Source of the DNA: CAYPEK01 sp964409645
GTDB lineage: Bacteria; UBP15; UBA6099
Direction of reading: 5' to 3'
DNA length: 64,000 nt
Assembly (NCBI GenBank): GCA_964409645.1
Contig: CAYPEK010000008.1
Span: forward strand, 1 to 64,000
Made by a program: the position numbers and the translations under genes. The notes below the pieces were generated by a model, which saw only the letters and a list, made by a program, of their open reading frames with translations, searched no databases and had not been told where the DNA came from. Below, in pieces: positions 35,027 to 44,089 of this stretch (its first letter is position 1; every line of letters starts with the position of its first letter).

Positions 35027-35362
35027 ATGTACTTCAACTTAGAGGAAAGACAGGAAGGGAATGCCACCGTAATCAAATTATCGGGTGAGTTGTGTAATGA
35101 CACGGTCGGCCGGGCTCAGGCTCTTGTTGCGGATGTGGCGAACAAAACTTCACGTGGAATCGTGTTTGATTTAACATGTCTCGATTTTGTGGACAGCAAA
35201 GGCGCCGGGTTCCTGCTTCAAATGAAAAAAATATACAACGGGAACAGGGCGATTGTGCTGGCGGGCTTGCAGGGGTCGATCAAGTCGGTTCTCACACGGC
35301 TTATGATTACCGAGCAGATTAAAACATACAACACGGTTGAGGATGCGGTGAAGAGAATGTAG
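35027..35362 (+). CDS. STAS-domain protein (anti-sigma factor antagonist type)
   Basis: A 111-residue single STAS domain like SpoIIAA/RsbV. It would bind an anti-sigma kinase when unphosphorylated and release a sigma factor. The key motif DFVDSKGAG gives Ser57 as the phospho-acceptor. The N-terminal strand is ATVIKLSGEL and the C-terminal helix ends EDAVKRM. The ATG at 35027 is chosen over an upstream start at 34943 because GGGGGGAGG lies at the right spacing and the domain begins there. No kinase or phosphatase partner is next to it. It has its own terminator. Confidence 0.88.
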   Translation: MYFNLEERQEGNATVIKLSGELCNDTVGRAQALVADVANKTSRGIVFDLTCLDFVDSKGAGFLLQMKKIYNGNRAIVLAGLQGSIKSVLTRLMITEQIKTYNTVEDAVKRM

Positions 35363-35433
35363 CAGAACGCGGCAACGACAAGAACACGGTTAAAACGCCG
35401 GACAAAAAACCGGTGGCCGGAGAAGAACTACGT

Positions 35434-35463
35434 AAAAAAGCCCTTTAGCAAAGGGCTTTTTTG
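35434..35463 (+). terminator. Rho-independent terminator of the STAS gene
   Basis: AAAAAAGCCCTTT pairs with AAAGGGCTTTTTT around a 3-nt loop, followed by GTTTT. The A-rich left arm lets it work in both directions. Confidence 0.9.
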
Positions 35464-35514
35464 TTTTAGCGGGTGTTTATCCGGGTAAAATAAAAGTGAA
35501 AGGGGGTGACGAAG

Positions 35515-36273
35515 ATGAAACGGAAAGCGATCAGGATGATTGAAGCGGCGGTGGTGGCGGCATGCATGGTCGTATCGGTCGAACCGGCGGTCGGCGCGAA
35601 GAACTTCTGGGATACGTATTCGAACAAACTCGTTTACAATTACGCGATTAAATCGGGGGATGTGTACGCGGAAGGGATGAACCAGAGGCTTGCGCCGCAC
35701 GAGGTGCTTTCCGTGTCATCGAAGTCGTTCTCCCAGAGTTTCGGAACCCGGGTGTCGGAGGTGGCGAAGGAACATCGCGCATTCGCGATCGTGTGTATTT
35801 TCTCGAGGACTCCGGAGAAATGTTACTTGGACAGTGTGATGAAGACAACGTTCGACGAGATAGAATTCCTGCACGCGCCGAACATCTCGCAGAAAATGAT
35901 AAAGAAATTCGGAAGGTTTTATACCGCATCATTGATGAAACCCAAAGAAATCGAAGGGAAAGAGGAGCGGGCATCCGGCGTGTCGCGGAAGAAGAATTTC
36001 AACCCACGGTTCGGGTTCACGCTTAACGATATGGAACTGTATGCGGCTGCGCCGTTCTACACATTCCGCGGAATATACGTCGAGCCGATTCTGGGCACGG
36101 CGCACGGACCGAGCGTCAGCCTCATGAAGAACGGTGTCAGCTTGGATTTCGACCGCGAGGGGCTCGCGATCCAGTATAAGACAAAACCGGTGCTCAGCGA
36201 ACGGGCGAAACTCACGGTGACGATCCGCCCCGAAGGCGAAATAAGAATAGAGAATGTTTACATGGTGTGGTGA
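35515..36273 (+). CDS. Exported protein of unknown function
   Basis: A 252-residue protein with a signal peptide of about 28 residues (ending AVGA). No recognised family. The mature part begins KNFWDTYSNKLVYNY, includes a basic, Lys/Ser-rich stretch about residues 140-165 and ends in two clear beta strands (KLTVTIRPEGEIRIENVYMVW). It may be a lipid- or envelope-binding protein. ATG 35515 is used because AGGGGG stands directly upstream; a GTG at 35506 lies within that Shine-Dalgarno and is unlikely. It has no cotranscribed neighbour. Confidence 0.68.
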   Translation: MKRKAIRMIEAAVVAACMVVSVEPAVGAKNFWDTYSNKLVYNYAIKSGDVYAEGMNQRLAPHEVLSVSSKSFSQSFGTRVSEVAKEHRAFAIVCIFSRTPEKCYLDSVMKTTFDEIEFLHAPNISQKMIKKFGRFYTASLMKPKEIEGKEERASGVSRKKNFNPRFGFTLNDMELYAAAPFYTFRGIYVEPILGTAHGPSVSLMKNGVSLDFDREGLAIQYKTKPVLSERAKLTVTIRPEGEIRIENVYMVW

Positions 36274-36499
36274 TCGGGGCTCGGGAAAGCCGGTTAACCC
36301 GATTGTGACTGACTCTCAGCTACTTTAGAAAAAAGCTGTTCATTATTTTTCCCGGCGGAAAATTGAGTGTAATCAGGTGCTTATTTTGCTTCGTATCATG
36401 TGCTGCGTTTGGCGCGGCGCGGGATTTCGGGAAAAGCGGAAATTTTTACTTTTCAGCAGATTGCCGGTTCGAAGATTTTTAATCCGCAAGTAAAATATA

Positions 36500-36520
36500 T
36501 ATAATGTAAATTCAATTACA
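36500..36520 (+). promoter_or_regulatory. TATAAT box with adjoining dyad
   Basis: TATAAT (36500-36505) is followed by the dyad TGTAA-N6-TTACA (36505-36520), about 20 bp upstream of the HNH gene. No good -35 is seen, so activator or repressor control is possible. Confidence 0.35.
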
Positions 36521-36538
36521 TAAAAACTGGAGTTCATC

Positions 36539-37108
36539 ATGCCGGACAGAGATGTAAAGACTGTTAAGGATCAGATATTTTTTCAGTACGCGAAGATTAT
36601 TGCCTGCAGCGCTTTCGGATTTGAGAACGGCAGCATTGCCAAGAAGGAACAGTACGGTTTTATAAAGAAGCGATTCAGGATGCTGCAGTCGGGCGAGATT
36701 TCGTGGTCCGATATCCTGCGGGAAGACAAACAACTGGTGGACGCTGAAAAGAAGTGCGTGTACTGTGGCGCGGCGGATGATCTTTCATGGGAGCATATCG
36801 TTCCGAAGTCGCTGAAGATCAAGCCGGAATGCGGGGATTGCGACGCGATCCAGAGTATTCACAATCACGTGTGGGCTTGCAGGCGATGCAACTCATCGAA
36901 AGGGAATCGCGGGCTGTACGCGTTTTATCAGTCCATGATGCCGAAAGAGAAGTATTACGATTTTCTGCCGGCGCTGGTGGAGAAGAAGTACCTGAAGACG
37001 ATTTACCAATGCCATGTATGCGCAGGCACGCTGGATTCGCCGGATGCTGACGGCAACGGGAAGATGGATGTGCTGGATGTGGATTTTGCCGTGGCGAATT
37101 TCATCTGA
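36539..37108 (+). CDS. HNH endonuclease with C-terminal EF-hand/dockerin-like calcium loop
   Basis: A 189-residue protein. Residues 73-130 are an HNH nuclease: Cys73-x2-Cys76 and Cys114-x2-Cys117 bind the structural zinc, WEHIVPKS provides the first His (His86) and HNHVWACRRCNSSKGNR the Asn/His part. Residues 158-161 are another CxxC. The C-terminus holds the sequence DADGNGKMDVLD (169-180), an exact DxDxNGxxD calcium loop as in EF-hands and dockerins, then VDFAVANFI. This combination is unusual. There is no signal peptide, so it acts inside the cell. No methylase or restriction partner is adjacent; the role is unknown. Confidence 0.8.
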   Translation: MPDRDVKTVKDQIFFQYAKIIACSAFGFENGSIAKKEQYGFIKKRFRMLQSGEISWSDILREDKQLVDAEKKCVYCGAADDLSWEHIVPKSLKIKPECGDCDAIQSIHNHVWACRRCNSSKGNRGLYAFYQSMMPKEKYYDFLPALVEKKYLKTIYQCHVCAGTLDSPDADGNGKMDVLDVDFAVANFI

Positions 37109-37250
37109 GAGCGAAGAAAAAGCAAAACTAAAATCCATTTAAAAGACGCTCTGCTTTTTTCTGTAGGACGTATAACCGAAATCCCGGCGGGTTCTCTGCG
37201 ACGCGTGAGTTTCCGGGCTTTGATGTGGGCAGCCTGAAGGAATGTATCGC

Positions 37251-37742
37251 TTATATCCTTTTTTGGAACAGCAATATGTCGAAATCCTCGCCGAATTTGA
37301 ATCCCGCATCGCGTATGCAGCCGACTTGTTCGAAACCGTTGCTTTTGTGAAAACAGATGCTGGGGTCGTTCTTCGATGAAACACTCGCCACGAGGTTGTC
37401 CACGCCTACATGCTTTGCCTCGCAGGCCAGACTTTCGAGAAGTGTTTTCCCCAGCCCTTTGCGGGTACATTCCGGTGCAAGGAAGTATGTCAATTCCGCC
37501 GTTCTTTTTATTGCGTCTCCGGGATGGTACTTCTTGAGCAGGCCGAAACCTATAACCCCGTTGTTTTCATCCTCCGCGATGAGCGCCGATATGATATCGG
37601 GGCCGTTTAGAAGCAAATTGAAGCGCTCTTCAGGCCACATTGCGGACGCATAGGCGGCGAAACTGTTTTCTATGTAATGCGCGAAAATTCTCATCACTCC
37701 GTGTTTGTGCTTCATCTCCAGCTTCACGATTCTGATATTCAT
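37251..37742 (-). CDS. GNAT acetyltransferase (phosphinothricin-acetyltransferase-like)
   Basis: A 163-residue N-acetyltransferase. It resembles the Pat/MnaT branch: IRIVKLEMKHKHGVMRIFAHYIENSFA at the start, ELTYFLAPECTRKGLGKTLLESL (the acetyl-CoA loop RKGLGK), SVSSKNDPSICFHKSNGFEQVG and the final GEDFDILLFQKRI. This branch acetylates small amines such as methionine sulfoximine or phosphinothricin; the real substrate here is unknown. CGGAGGTGG precedes the ATG. It is transcribed alone, divergent from nothing recognisable. Confidence 0.85.
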   Translation of the reverse strand: MNIRIVKLEMKHKHGVMRIFAHYIENSFAAYASAMWPEERFNLLLNGPDIISALIAEDENNGVIGFGLLKKYHPGDAIKRTAELTYFLAPECTRKGLGKTLLESLACEAKHVGVDNLVASVSSKNDPSICFHKSNGFEQVGCIRDAGFKFGEDFDILLFQKRI

Positions 37743-37912
37743 TCGCCACCTCCGCCTTGTCGGATTATTCTACCCGAATGAGGCAGGATTTACATTGTTA
37801 ACATTGCAAGTGGATGAAAAAGCAGTAGCGAGGGTCGAGAGGAACACGAAGAGCGGTTCCAAAATCCGGGCGCGATGTATTTCGGCGTAGGGTATTTTGC
37901 CCGAATGCCGGG

Positions 37913-39271
37913 TCAGGGCCTCATTTTCGCTTTCAACTTCTCGATCAGTTTTGAGGGAAGTGATCTGAACAGTTCCTTTATAAGCCCGTATTGAAAAGCC
38001 TTGAAAATAATCGTTAAAAAGTTCTTCTTAGTCAGTTTATAATTGTTGGTGCTGAGGACGGCCATGAAATGCGACTTCAGTATTTCGCTTGCCGGGAACG
38101 AATCCGTTTCCGCCACCGGCCGGCAGGCCATTATCTGATCGTCCATGGCGGAGATAAAACTTCTTTCGTCTCTGAGACGCCCGTTTTTTTCGAACCACTC
38201 GCGGACTTGAGTGCCTTTGTGCGGCACGAGTATGTTCCAGAACATGAAATCGGCGCCGTTTTCCTTCGCAAATCTCACGGATTCCTTTGTTCTTTCGTAA
38301 GAGTCGCCGGGCAGTCCGATCACGAAGCACATTCCGAGCCTCATGCCGCTGTTTTTTATCAATCGCGCCGACTCGCGGATACGGTCGAGTGTTTCGCCTT
38401 TTTTAATGCTTTTAAAAATCTCCGGATTCGCGTGCTCCACGCCGAGGCAAATACTCTCGCAGCCGGCTTTTTCGAGCAGGGCGACGATTTCGGCATCTAC
38501 GTTGTCCGCGCGGATGTTGTCGATGCGCAAAATCCAGTCGCCGCGCATCGAGTTGTACGCGTCGAGGAATTCCTTGAATCGGTCCATGTCGTGCGCCGTG
38601 TTGTCGTCCTGAATCTGGATTATCCTCACGCCGGGATATTTTTGCTTGACGGTTTCCAGCTCGCCGATGACTTGTCCTATCGGCCGGGGCCGCCATTTTT
38701 TGGAGCTTATGCCGGACACTTCGCAGAAGATACAGTTGAAGGGGCACCCTCGGCTCGTCTGAAGCGGGTACTCGATAATTTTCTCGCGCGACATGCACAG
38801 ATCGAACGCCGGGAGCGGGATTCTCGACATGTCCGGCAGGGGCGGTTCGACCACGACCGGAGAGTCGGGGATAATCCCGCGCTCGCAGATATCGACAATT
38901 CCCTCTTCCGACTCGCCCCGGAAAACATAGTGAATCCGGCCGTCTTTTGTCAGTTCGTCGCTGTAGAGAGAGCTGTGCGGGCCGCCCGCGAGTTTTATCA
39001 GTCCGGGGTGCTCGTCGAGTTCGTCGAGCATCCGGTCCGCGAGGCTCCAGTATGCCGTATTGATCGTTATGCCCGCGATGTCGGGTTTGAACGAGTCGAT
39101 CACCTCGCCGACCGGAGGAAGCTTTCTGTCGATAATATAGTCGAGGATGCGGACGTCGAATCCGGCGGCTGTGAGTTTGCCGGCTATCAGGCCGATGCCG
39201 AGATGCGGACGCCCGATCACCATCATGGATTTGAGCGCCGGAGAAATCAGAAGTACTTTTTTGTTCGCCAT
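37913..39271 (-). CDS. B12-binding radical SAM protein
   Basis: A 452-residue enzyme: N-terminal cobalamin-binding-like domain (VLLISPALKSMM, then PHLGIGLIAGKLTAAGFDVRILD, ITINTAYW), radical SAM core with the cluster motif CPFNCIFC (Cys176, Cys180, Cys183), and later LRIDNIRADNVDAEIVALLEKAGCESICLGVEHANPEI, the typical BchE/HpnP-like pattern. Such enzymes methylate or rearrange unactivated carbons of lipids, cofactors or antibiotics. The ATG at 39271 is chosen because the domain begins there, but its Shine-Dalgarno is poor; the frame stays open upstream to 39388. Substrate unknown. It lies beside, and divergent from, the flagellin gene. Confidence 0.88.
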   Translation of the reverse strand: MANKKVLLISPALKSMMVIGRPHLGIGLIAGKLTAAGFDVRILDYIIDRKLPPVGEVIDSFKPDIAGITINTAYWSLADRMLDELDEHPGLIKLAGGPHSSLYSDELTKDGRIHYVFRGESEEGIVDICERGIIPDSPVVVEPPLPDMSRIPLPAFDLCMSREKIIEYPLQTSRGCPFNCIFCEVSGISSKKWRPRPIGQVIGELETVKQKYPGVRIIQIQDDNTAHDMDRFKEFLDAYNSMRGDWILRIDNIRADNVDAEIVALLEKAGCESICLGVEHANPEIFKSIKKGETLDRIRESARLIKNSGMRLGMCFVIGLPGDSYERTKESVRFAKENGADFMFWNILVPHKGTQVREWFEKNGRLRDERSFISAMDDQIMACRPVAETDSFPASEILKSHFMAVLSTNNYKLTKKNFLTIIFKAFQYGLIKELFRSLPSKLIEKLKAKMRP

Positions 39272-39420
39272 CCTATAAATTCTGCCTGTAACCGGACTAA
39301 GTCTATTGGTCCATACGACATTGTAGCCAAAAAAACAGAGGAACGCCATGCAGGGATTAGAAACAAAAACGACAAAAAGGGCGGACACAGTCGGGATTAT
39401 TTAAATAATTGATGGATTGC

Positions 39421-39448
39421 TAAAGGAATAATTATAAAAAGCCGATAA
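39421..39448 (+). promoter_or_regulatory. Sigma28 (FliA)-type promoter of the flagellin gene
   Basis: TAAA (39421-39424), 16 bp, then GCCGATAA (39441-39448), an exact match to the FliA -10 consensus; the usual spacing is 15. Transcription would start near 39455, giving an about 115-nt leader. Confidence 0.8.
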
Positions 39449-39570
39449 AAGTAGAGGCTTAGTACATAATCGCATTATTGAAGGCTTTTATATGCGTTGA
39501 AGCTTTCAAGGTTGTGGGTTGTTTATTTAATATTGGTCAACTTTGAGTCACTGAAAAGGCGGTGATCTGA

Positions 39571-40866
39571 TTGAGTTTAGTAACAAATGTCAACTCGATG
39601 GGCGCGATAAATTTCGCGAGAGTAAACAACAATTTCATGAGCACGGGTTCGGAGAGGCTGTCCTCGGGACTTCGGATAAACAGCGCGGTGGACGACCCGT
39701 CCGGTCTGGCGATAACCGTGTCGATGAAGTCGCGGAGCGGCGGCGATAAGGTGGCGAACGAGAACGCTCAGGAGGCCATAAACTACCTTCAGGTGCGTGA
39801 TTCGGCGATGTCCGAGATCGGCGACATGCTTCAGCGGATACGCGACCTCGCTGTGCGGGCGGCGAACGACGCCACGCTCACATCCGACGATATGCAAAGA
39901 ATACAAGACGAAGCGGTACAAATAGGCAAAAACATAGACGTAATAAATTCCGAAACGAAGTTCAACGGCAAAAGAGTTTTCAATCACAGTCTCGAAATGG
40001 TACAGGGATGGGCCGGGCCGTACGGTCTGCCGGGGCACCCCGGACAGGTCAGTTTCACGCTGGACCTTGCCTCGCTCGCGGCGGCTAACGGCGGAGTAGC
40101 TGTAGTCACCAGTGCGTGGTATAACGGAGATAACGATTTTCCGGACCTGAACATTATATCACCGTCGGGAGAGGCCTTCGGATACTACCACGACACATAC
40201 ACGGGTATGTACGAGGCATATCTGGGCGGCGGCGGAGCGCAGACAATAGATTCCTCGGTAATTGATAGCGCGGACCAGATAAACTACAACGGATGGGGTC
40301 CGGCGGCCTCGCCGGGCGGCTGGTTTGAAGAGTTTTTCGAGGTGACTAATCCGGAAGCGGGCCTGTGGACGATTCTTATAGACAATGAATCTCCGTCGGA
40401 CAGATATTTTGGGATGTATTATAACGGCGAGACGGTCGAAGATCCGACCGTGTACGATTCCGCACAGATCGGGCCCGATAATTTAGACTGCTGCGTGGTT
40501 CACCTCGACATGTTTCAGGTATCGAGCGTGACGCTTGGAGTATCGACGAGCATGTCCACCGCAACCGCGGCGGCGGCGGCGATAGACTCGGCGGATGCCG
40601 CGATAGACAAACTGAACAATTACCGCGCGAAGACCGGCACTCTGATCAACCAGATCGAATACATCATAAACGACAACACAGCGCAGATCATCAATATAGA
40701 GGCGAGCAGATCGCGGATCGAAGATTCCGAGATGGCGAGCGAAATAACGAAATACACTAAGACCCAGATAATCCAGCAGACGAACACGCAGGCGCTGAAC
40801 AAATCCGACAGGATGTCGGAGAGCGTCCTGAATCTGATAGAGATGTCCACAGGCGGCGCGGCGTAA
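39571..40866 (+). CDS. fliC: Flagellin
   Basis: A 431-residue filament subunit, exported by the flagellar type III system. The N-terminal D0/D1 region (about 1-140: VTNVNSMGAINFARVNNN, LSSGLRINSAVDDPSGLAI, LAVRAANDA) and the C-terminal D1/D0 region (about 335-431: INQIEYIINDN, ASRSRIEDSEMASEI) are complete. The about 190-residue centre is Gly/Asp/Tyr-rich and reads like an inserted beta-sandwich with PDLNIISPSGEAFGYYHD and GLWTILIDNESPSD, recalling P-domain/PPC modules. The start is a TTG with GGCGGTGAT upstream, the only frame-consistent start before VTNVNS. A sigma28-type promoter drives it. No other flagellar gene is in the window. Confidence 0.93.
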   Translation: MSLVTNVNSMGAINFARVNNNFMSTGSERLSSGLRINSAVDDPSGLAITVSMKSRSGGDKVANENAQEAINYLQVRDSAMSEIGDMLQRIRDLAVRAANDATLTSDDMQRIQDEAVQIGKNIDVINSETKFNGKRVFNHSLEMVQGWAGPYGLPGHPGQVSFTLDLASLAAANGGVAVVTSAWYNGDNDFPDLNIISPSGEAFGYYHDTYTGMYEAYLGGGGAQTIDSSVIDSADQINYNGWGPAASPGGWFEEFFEVTNPEAGLWTILIDNESPSDRYFGMYYNGETVEDPTVYDSAQIGPDNLDCCVVHLDMFQVSSVTLGVSTSMSTATAAAAAIDSADAAIDKLNNYRAKTGTLINQIEYIINDNTAQIINIEASRSRIEDSEMASEITKYTKTQIIQQTNTQALNKSDRMSESVLNLIEMSTGGAA

Positions 40867-40936
40867 ACAGCCGTAACAAAAAAAACTGCCGCTTACAGTC
40901 AAATTTTCAATAACTGAAGTTGAAGATTGCTCGTTC

Positions 40937-43189
40937 TTATTTCCCGCCGGATGAGCTCAGTGCGACGTATTTTTTATAGGCGCTGAGCGCTTCGTCTTTC
41001 TTGCCGAGTTTTTCGTAGCACTCGGCGAGCGCTTTGTATCCCTGAGCATATTTCGGGTTGAGCGCGACGGCTTTTTTGAAGTCGTTGACGGCGTTCTTGC
41101 AGTCGCCTTTTCCGGCGGTGAGGCGGCCGCGAGCCATGTAGGCGGCCTCGTTCTTTGGGTTGAGCTGGATGGCCTTCGCGATGTCTTTGGCGGCTTGCGC
41201 GGCGTCTCCTTTTTTGCGATGCACTTCGGAGAGGGCGACGTAGGCGTCGATGTAGTCCGGCTTCAGTTCGATTGCTTTGCTGAGGCTTTTTGCCGCGCTG
41301 CCGAAGTCCTCGCGTTTCGAGTACGCGACGCCGCGGAAGTAGTAAGCGTCGGCGTTGTTCGGGTCGCCTTGGACTGCGGTGTCGAGGTCGATGATTGCTT
41401 TGTCGAAGTCGCCTTTTTCGAAATGTGCGCGTCCGCGGTAGGTGTAATTGTCGTAGTTTTCGGGTTTAAGCTCGATTGCCTTGTCGAGGTTTTCAATCGC
41501 CTTGTCGAAGTCGCCTTTTTCGAGTTGGATACGCCCGATGTAGTGGAACGGGGTATCGGTGTCGGGGTTGTCTTCCGCGGATTTCTGGAAAGATGACATG
41601 GCGCCGTCGTAGTCTTTGTTTTTGAATTTGCAGATGCCGATGCTGTCGTAGAAAGGTTTTGTCGTCGGGTCGAGGCTTTGGACAACGGTGTAGTCCGCTT
41701 CGGCGGCGGCGCAGTCGCCTTTTCCGGCGAGGATGGTTGCGCGTGTGATGTAAGCGATATGGTCGGTGGTGCCGGCGCTGATGGCTTTGTTGAGGTCTTC
41801 GAGTGCTTTATCGGTGTCGCCGGTTGCCATGAGCACTGCCGCGCGGGCGGCGGTGGCTTCGGGGTAGTCCGGTCTGAGTTCAATCGCCTTGTCGTAGTCG
41901 GCGAGTGCTTTGTCGTACATGTACCTGAGGAAGTAGTTATTGCCTCGGTCATAGTAGAGGTAACTGTCGTTGGGGCTGAGCTCGATCGCTTTGTCGAAGT
42001 CGGCGGCGGCGGTTTCGAAATCGCCTTTGACTTTGTATGCGAGCCCGCGATAGTTGTATGTCATGCTCGAGGTCTGATCCATCTCGATGGCTTTATTCAG
42101 GTCTTCGATGGCTTTGTCGGTTTCGTTCGAATAGAGGTATGCGTTGCCGCGCAGAGAATATGCGAGCGCGATGTTGATGCCCAAGTCTATCGCCTGAGTG
42201 AGGTCGGCGATGGTGTTGGGGTAGTCGTTTTTCATGCTGTAGATGCTGCCGCGGCCGAGGTAATCCATGGCTGTGCCGGAGCCGAGGTCGATCACTTTCG
42301 TATAGTCGGCGATGGCGCCGTCGTAGTCCATCTTCAGCAGCCGGATTCCGGCGCGGTCTTCGAGTGCGGGGGTGTACGTTGAGTCGGTTTCTATTGCCTT
42401 GTCGAGGTCGGCGAGTTCGTTTGCGTAGTCGCCTTTGTATTTATAGATGCCCGCCCGGTAGTAGTAATACCTTGCGGTGTACGGGCTGAGGCTGATGGCG
42501 GAGGAGTAGTCGGCGAGCGCGTTGTCGTAGTCGCCTTTTGTCGAATAAGAGATTGCTCGAAGGATATAAACCGTGGCGTCGCTTTTCAGGCTGAGCGCGT
42601 AGGTGAAATCGGATATCGCGCTGTCGTCGTCGCCTTTGTAGGCGTAGCAGTTACCGCGGTTGATGTATGCGTCGGGGTAGTAGGGCTTCAGGCTGATGGC
42701 CTGAGTAAAGTCCGAGATGGCGGCGTCGTAACTCTTCATGTTCATTTCGGAGTTGCCGCGATTGTAGTAGGTGTCCGCGTTTCCCGGTTCGTATGTGATC
42801 GCTCTGGAAAAATAATCTATGGACTGAACGTAGTCGCCTTTTTTGTTGTATGAGTAACCGAGCCCGAACAGGGCGGACGAGTTGGCGGAGTTGTACGAGA
42901 GCGCGGTGTTGAAATCGGAGATGGCGGAATCGTAGTAGTCCATGCGGTTGTAAGCGAGGCCGCGGTTGGAGTACATGAAAGAGATGTTTTCGTAGGTTTC
43001 GCCGGATGAGTAGCTTGTGATCGCCTGAGTGTAGAGGTCGGCGGAGTCCGAGAATCGGCCTTCGGTGTAGGCGGTCATGCCGAGGTCGAAGCAGTTTTGT
43101 GAGCTGTAGCAGTACTCCGCGAGCGCTGCCCGGCCGGCCGCGAGCGAAATCGCGATAGCGAATATTGAGAGTATTTTTCGAAGTTTCAT
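40937..43189 (-). CDS. Exported tetratricopeptide-repeat protein (about 20 TPRs)
   Basis: A 750-residue protein with a signal peptide (about residues 1-24, ending ALA). From about residue 33 almost to the end it is an uninterrupted array of roughly 20 TPR units of 34 residues, each with the pattern YxxRGxxYxxKGDYxxAIxDxxKAIELxP. Several units are nearly identical (KGDFDKAI repeated), also at the DNA level, implying recent unit duplication. TPR solenoids act as protein-protein scaffolds; being exported, it could organise an envelope complex. No enzymatic domain is attached. CGGAGAACG lies before the ATG. It converges on the flagellin gene and has no operon partner. Confidence 0.93.
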   Translation of the reverse strand: MKLRKILSIFAIAISLAAGRAALAEYCYSSQNCFDLGMTAYTEGRFSDSADLYTQAITSYSSGETYENISFMYSNRGLAYNRMDYYDSAISDFNTALSYNSANSSALFGLGYSYNKKGDYVQSIDYFSRAITYEPGNADTYYNRGNSEMNMKSYDAAISDFTQAISLKPYYPDAYINRGNCYAYKGDDDSAISDFTYALSLKSDATVYILRAISYSTKGDYDNALADYSSAISLSPYTARYYYYRAGIYKYKGDYANELADLDKAIETDSTYTPALEDRAGIRLLKMDYDGAIADYTKVIDLGSGTAMDYLGRGSIYSMKNDYPNTIADLTQAIDLGINIALAYSLRGNAYLYSNETDKAIEDLNKAIEMDQTSSMTYNYRGLAYKVKGDFETAAADFDKAIELSPNDSYLYYDRGNNYFLRYMYDKALADYDKAIELRPDYPEATAARAAVLMATGDTDKALEDLNKAISAGTTDHIAYITRATILAGKGDCAAAEADYTVVQSLDPTTKPFYDSIGICKFKNKDYDGAMSSFQKSAEDNPDTDTPFHYIGRIQLEKGDFDKAIENLDKAIELKPENYDNYTYRGRAHFEKGDFDKAIIDLDTAVQGDPNNADAYYFRGVAYSKREDFGSAAKSLSKAIELKPDYIDAYVALSEVHRKKGDAAQAAKDIAKAIQLNPKNEAAYMARGRLTAGKGDCKNAVNDFKKAVALNPKYAQGYKALAECYEKLGKKDEALSAYKKYVALSSSGGK

Positions 43190-43520
43190 TTTCGTTCTCC
43201 GTTGTGAGCGCGCAAGCGCTTTTCCCAGAAGTTGTCACTGCACAAGATGTTTCTCTTGGATGGATTATAAGGCGTTTGAAAGCGAAAGTGAATGAGCGTA
43301 ACTTTTTAGGCCGAAAAACAAACAAGGCAGATGGCGGCGCGGCAGATAGAAAAGATAAAACAAGGATATCAAAGCATTTGCCGGAGTGCGCGCGACTTGG
43401 CGCTGCTGAGGAAGCCGCCTTTTAGACAAGCAATAGCTAAAAAGCTCTGAGGCTTGACCCTCAAGATAAAAAGATTAATAAGGTAAATGAGAAAAGCAGG
43501 TGAAGAACTGGAGGGGGAAA
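43190..43520. other. Interval of 331 bp without recognisable content
   Basis: Between the TPR gene start and the AhpD-like gene. I see no credible ORF, repeat or hairpin of note. Confidence 0.5.
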
Positions 43521-43871
43521 ATGGGAAAAGCAGGGGAGATATTGAAGAATAGAATCGAAAATCGGAAGCGGTTGGAAAGCGAAGCGCCCGATCTGTTCAA
43601 CGGTTTCAACGAGATGATGAAATATTACTATAAGCACGGCGCTCTCGACAGGAAATACAAGGAACTGATGGCGGTGACCGCGGCAGTCGCAACGAGATGC
43701 ATCCCGTGTCTCGCGAATCATGCCAACAACGCCATGTCGGCGGGCGCTACAAGGCAGGAAATATTCGAAGCGGCGGCAATCGGCGTCGAATTCGGCGGTG
43801 GGCCTTCTTTTGTCGCCGTCAGAGATGAACTTCCGGGCTTCCTTGATGAGATCGAAGCACAGAAGAGTTGA
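43521..43871 (+). CDS. Carboxymuconolactone decarboxylase/AhpD-family protein
   Basis: A 116-residue protein of the AhpD-like fold. It has the redox motif Cys60-x-x-Cys63-x3-His67 (RCIPCLANH) and the following SAGATRQEIFEAAAIG helix typical of the family. AhpD-like proteins act as peroxide-linked thiol reductases; CMD proteins without the motif are decarboxylases, so the presence of CxxC favours a redox role. ATG 43521 is preferred (GGAGGGGG just upstream) over an in-frame start at 43500. It is a single-gene unit; a dispersed repeat lies downstream. Confidence 0.88.
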   Translation: MGKAGEILKNRIENRKRLESEAPDLFNGFNEMMKYYYKHGALDRKYKELMAVTAAVATRCIPCLANHANNAMSAGATRQEIFEAAAIGVEFGGGPSFVAVRDELPGFLDEIEAQKS

Positions 43872-43946
43872 TTTTGATGCTGCTTCAAAATTGAATGAGG
43901 CGGGACGCCTGTATGGCATTCGCCGTGATTCGTTTTTTCATTCGTA

Positions 43947-43976
43947 ACGTGACCGCTTGCTGACGCTCGTGGCTCG
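43947..43976 (-). repeat. Dispersed repeat copy
   Basis: Reads ACGTGACCGCTTGCTGACGC on the + strand, differing at three positions from the repeat at 15642. It stands on the boundary between G+C-rich DNA and the A+T-rich island that follows. Confidence 0.75.
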
Positions 43977-44089
43977 GATTCGCTTCGCTTATTAAAAACA
44001 GCGCCATTTGACACAGGAATTATGTTGTGTAAATTAAATTAAAACTATGAATTTAAGTACCCCGGCTTGGCCAAGAGTATCTATAGAAA

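Noticed and set aside
38069..39412. 447-codon + strand frame opposite the radical SAM gene
   Set aside because: The minus strand has an intact CPFNCIFC cluster motif; this frame has no recognisable feature.
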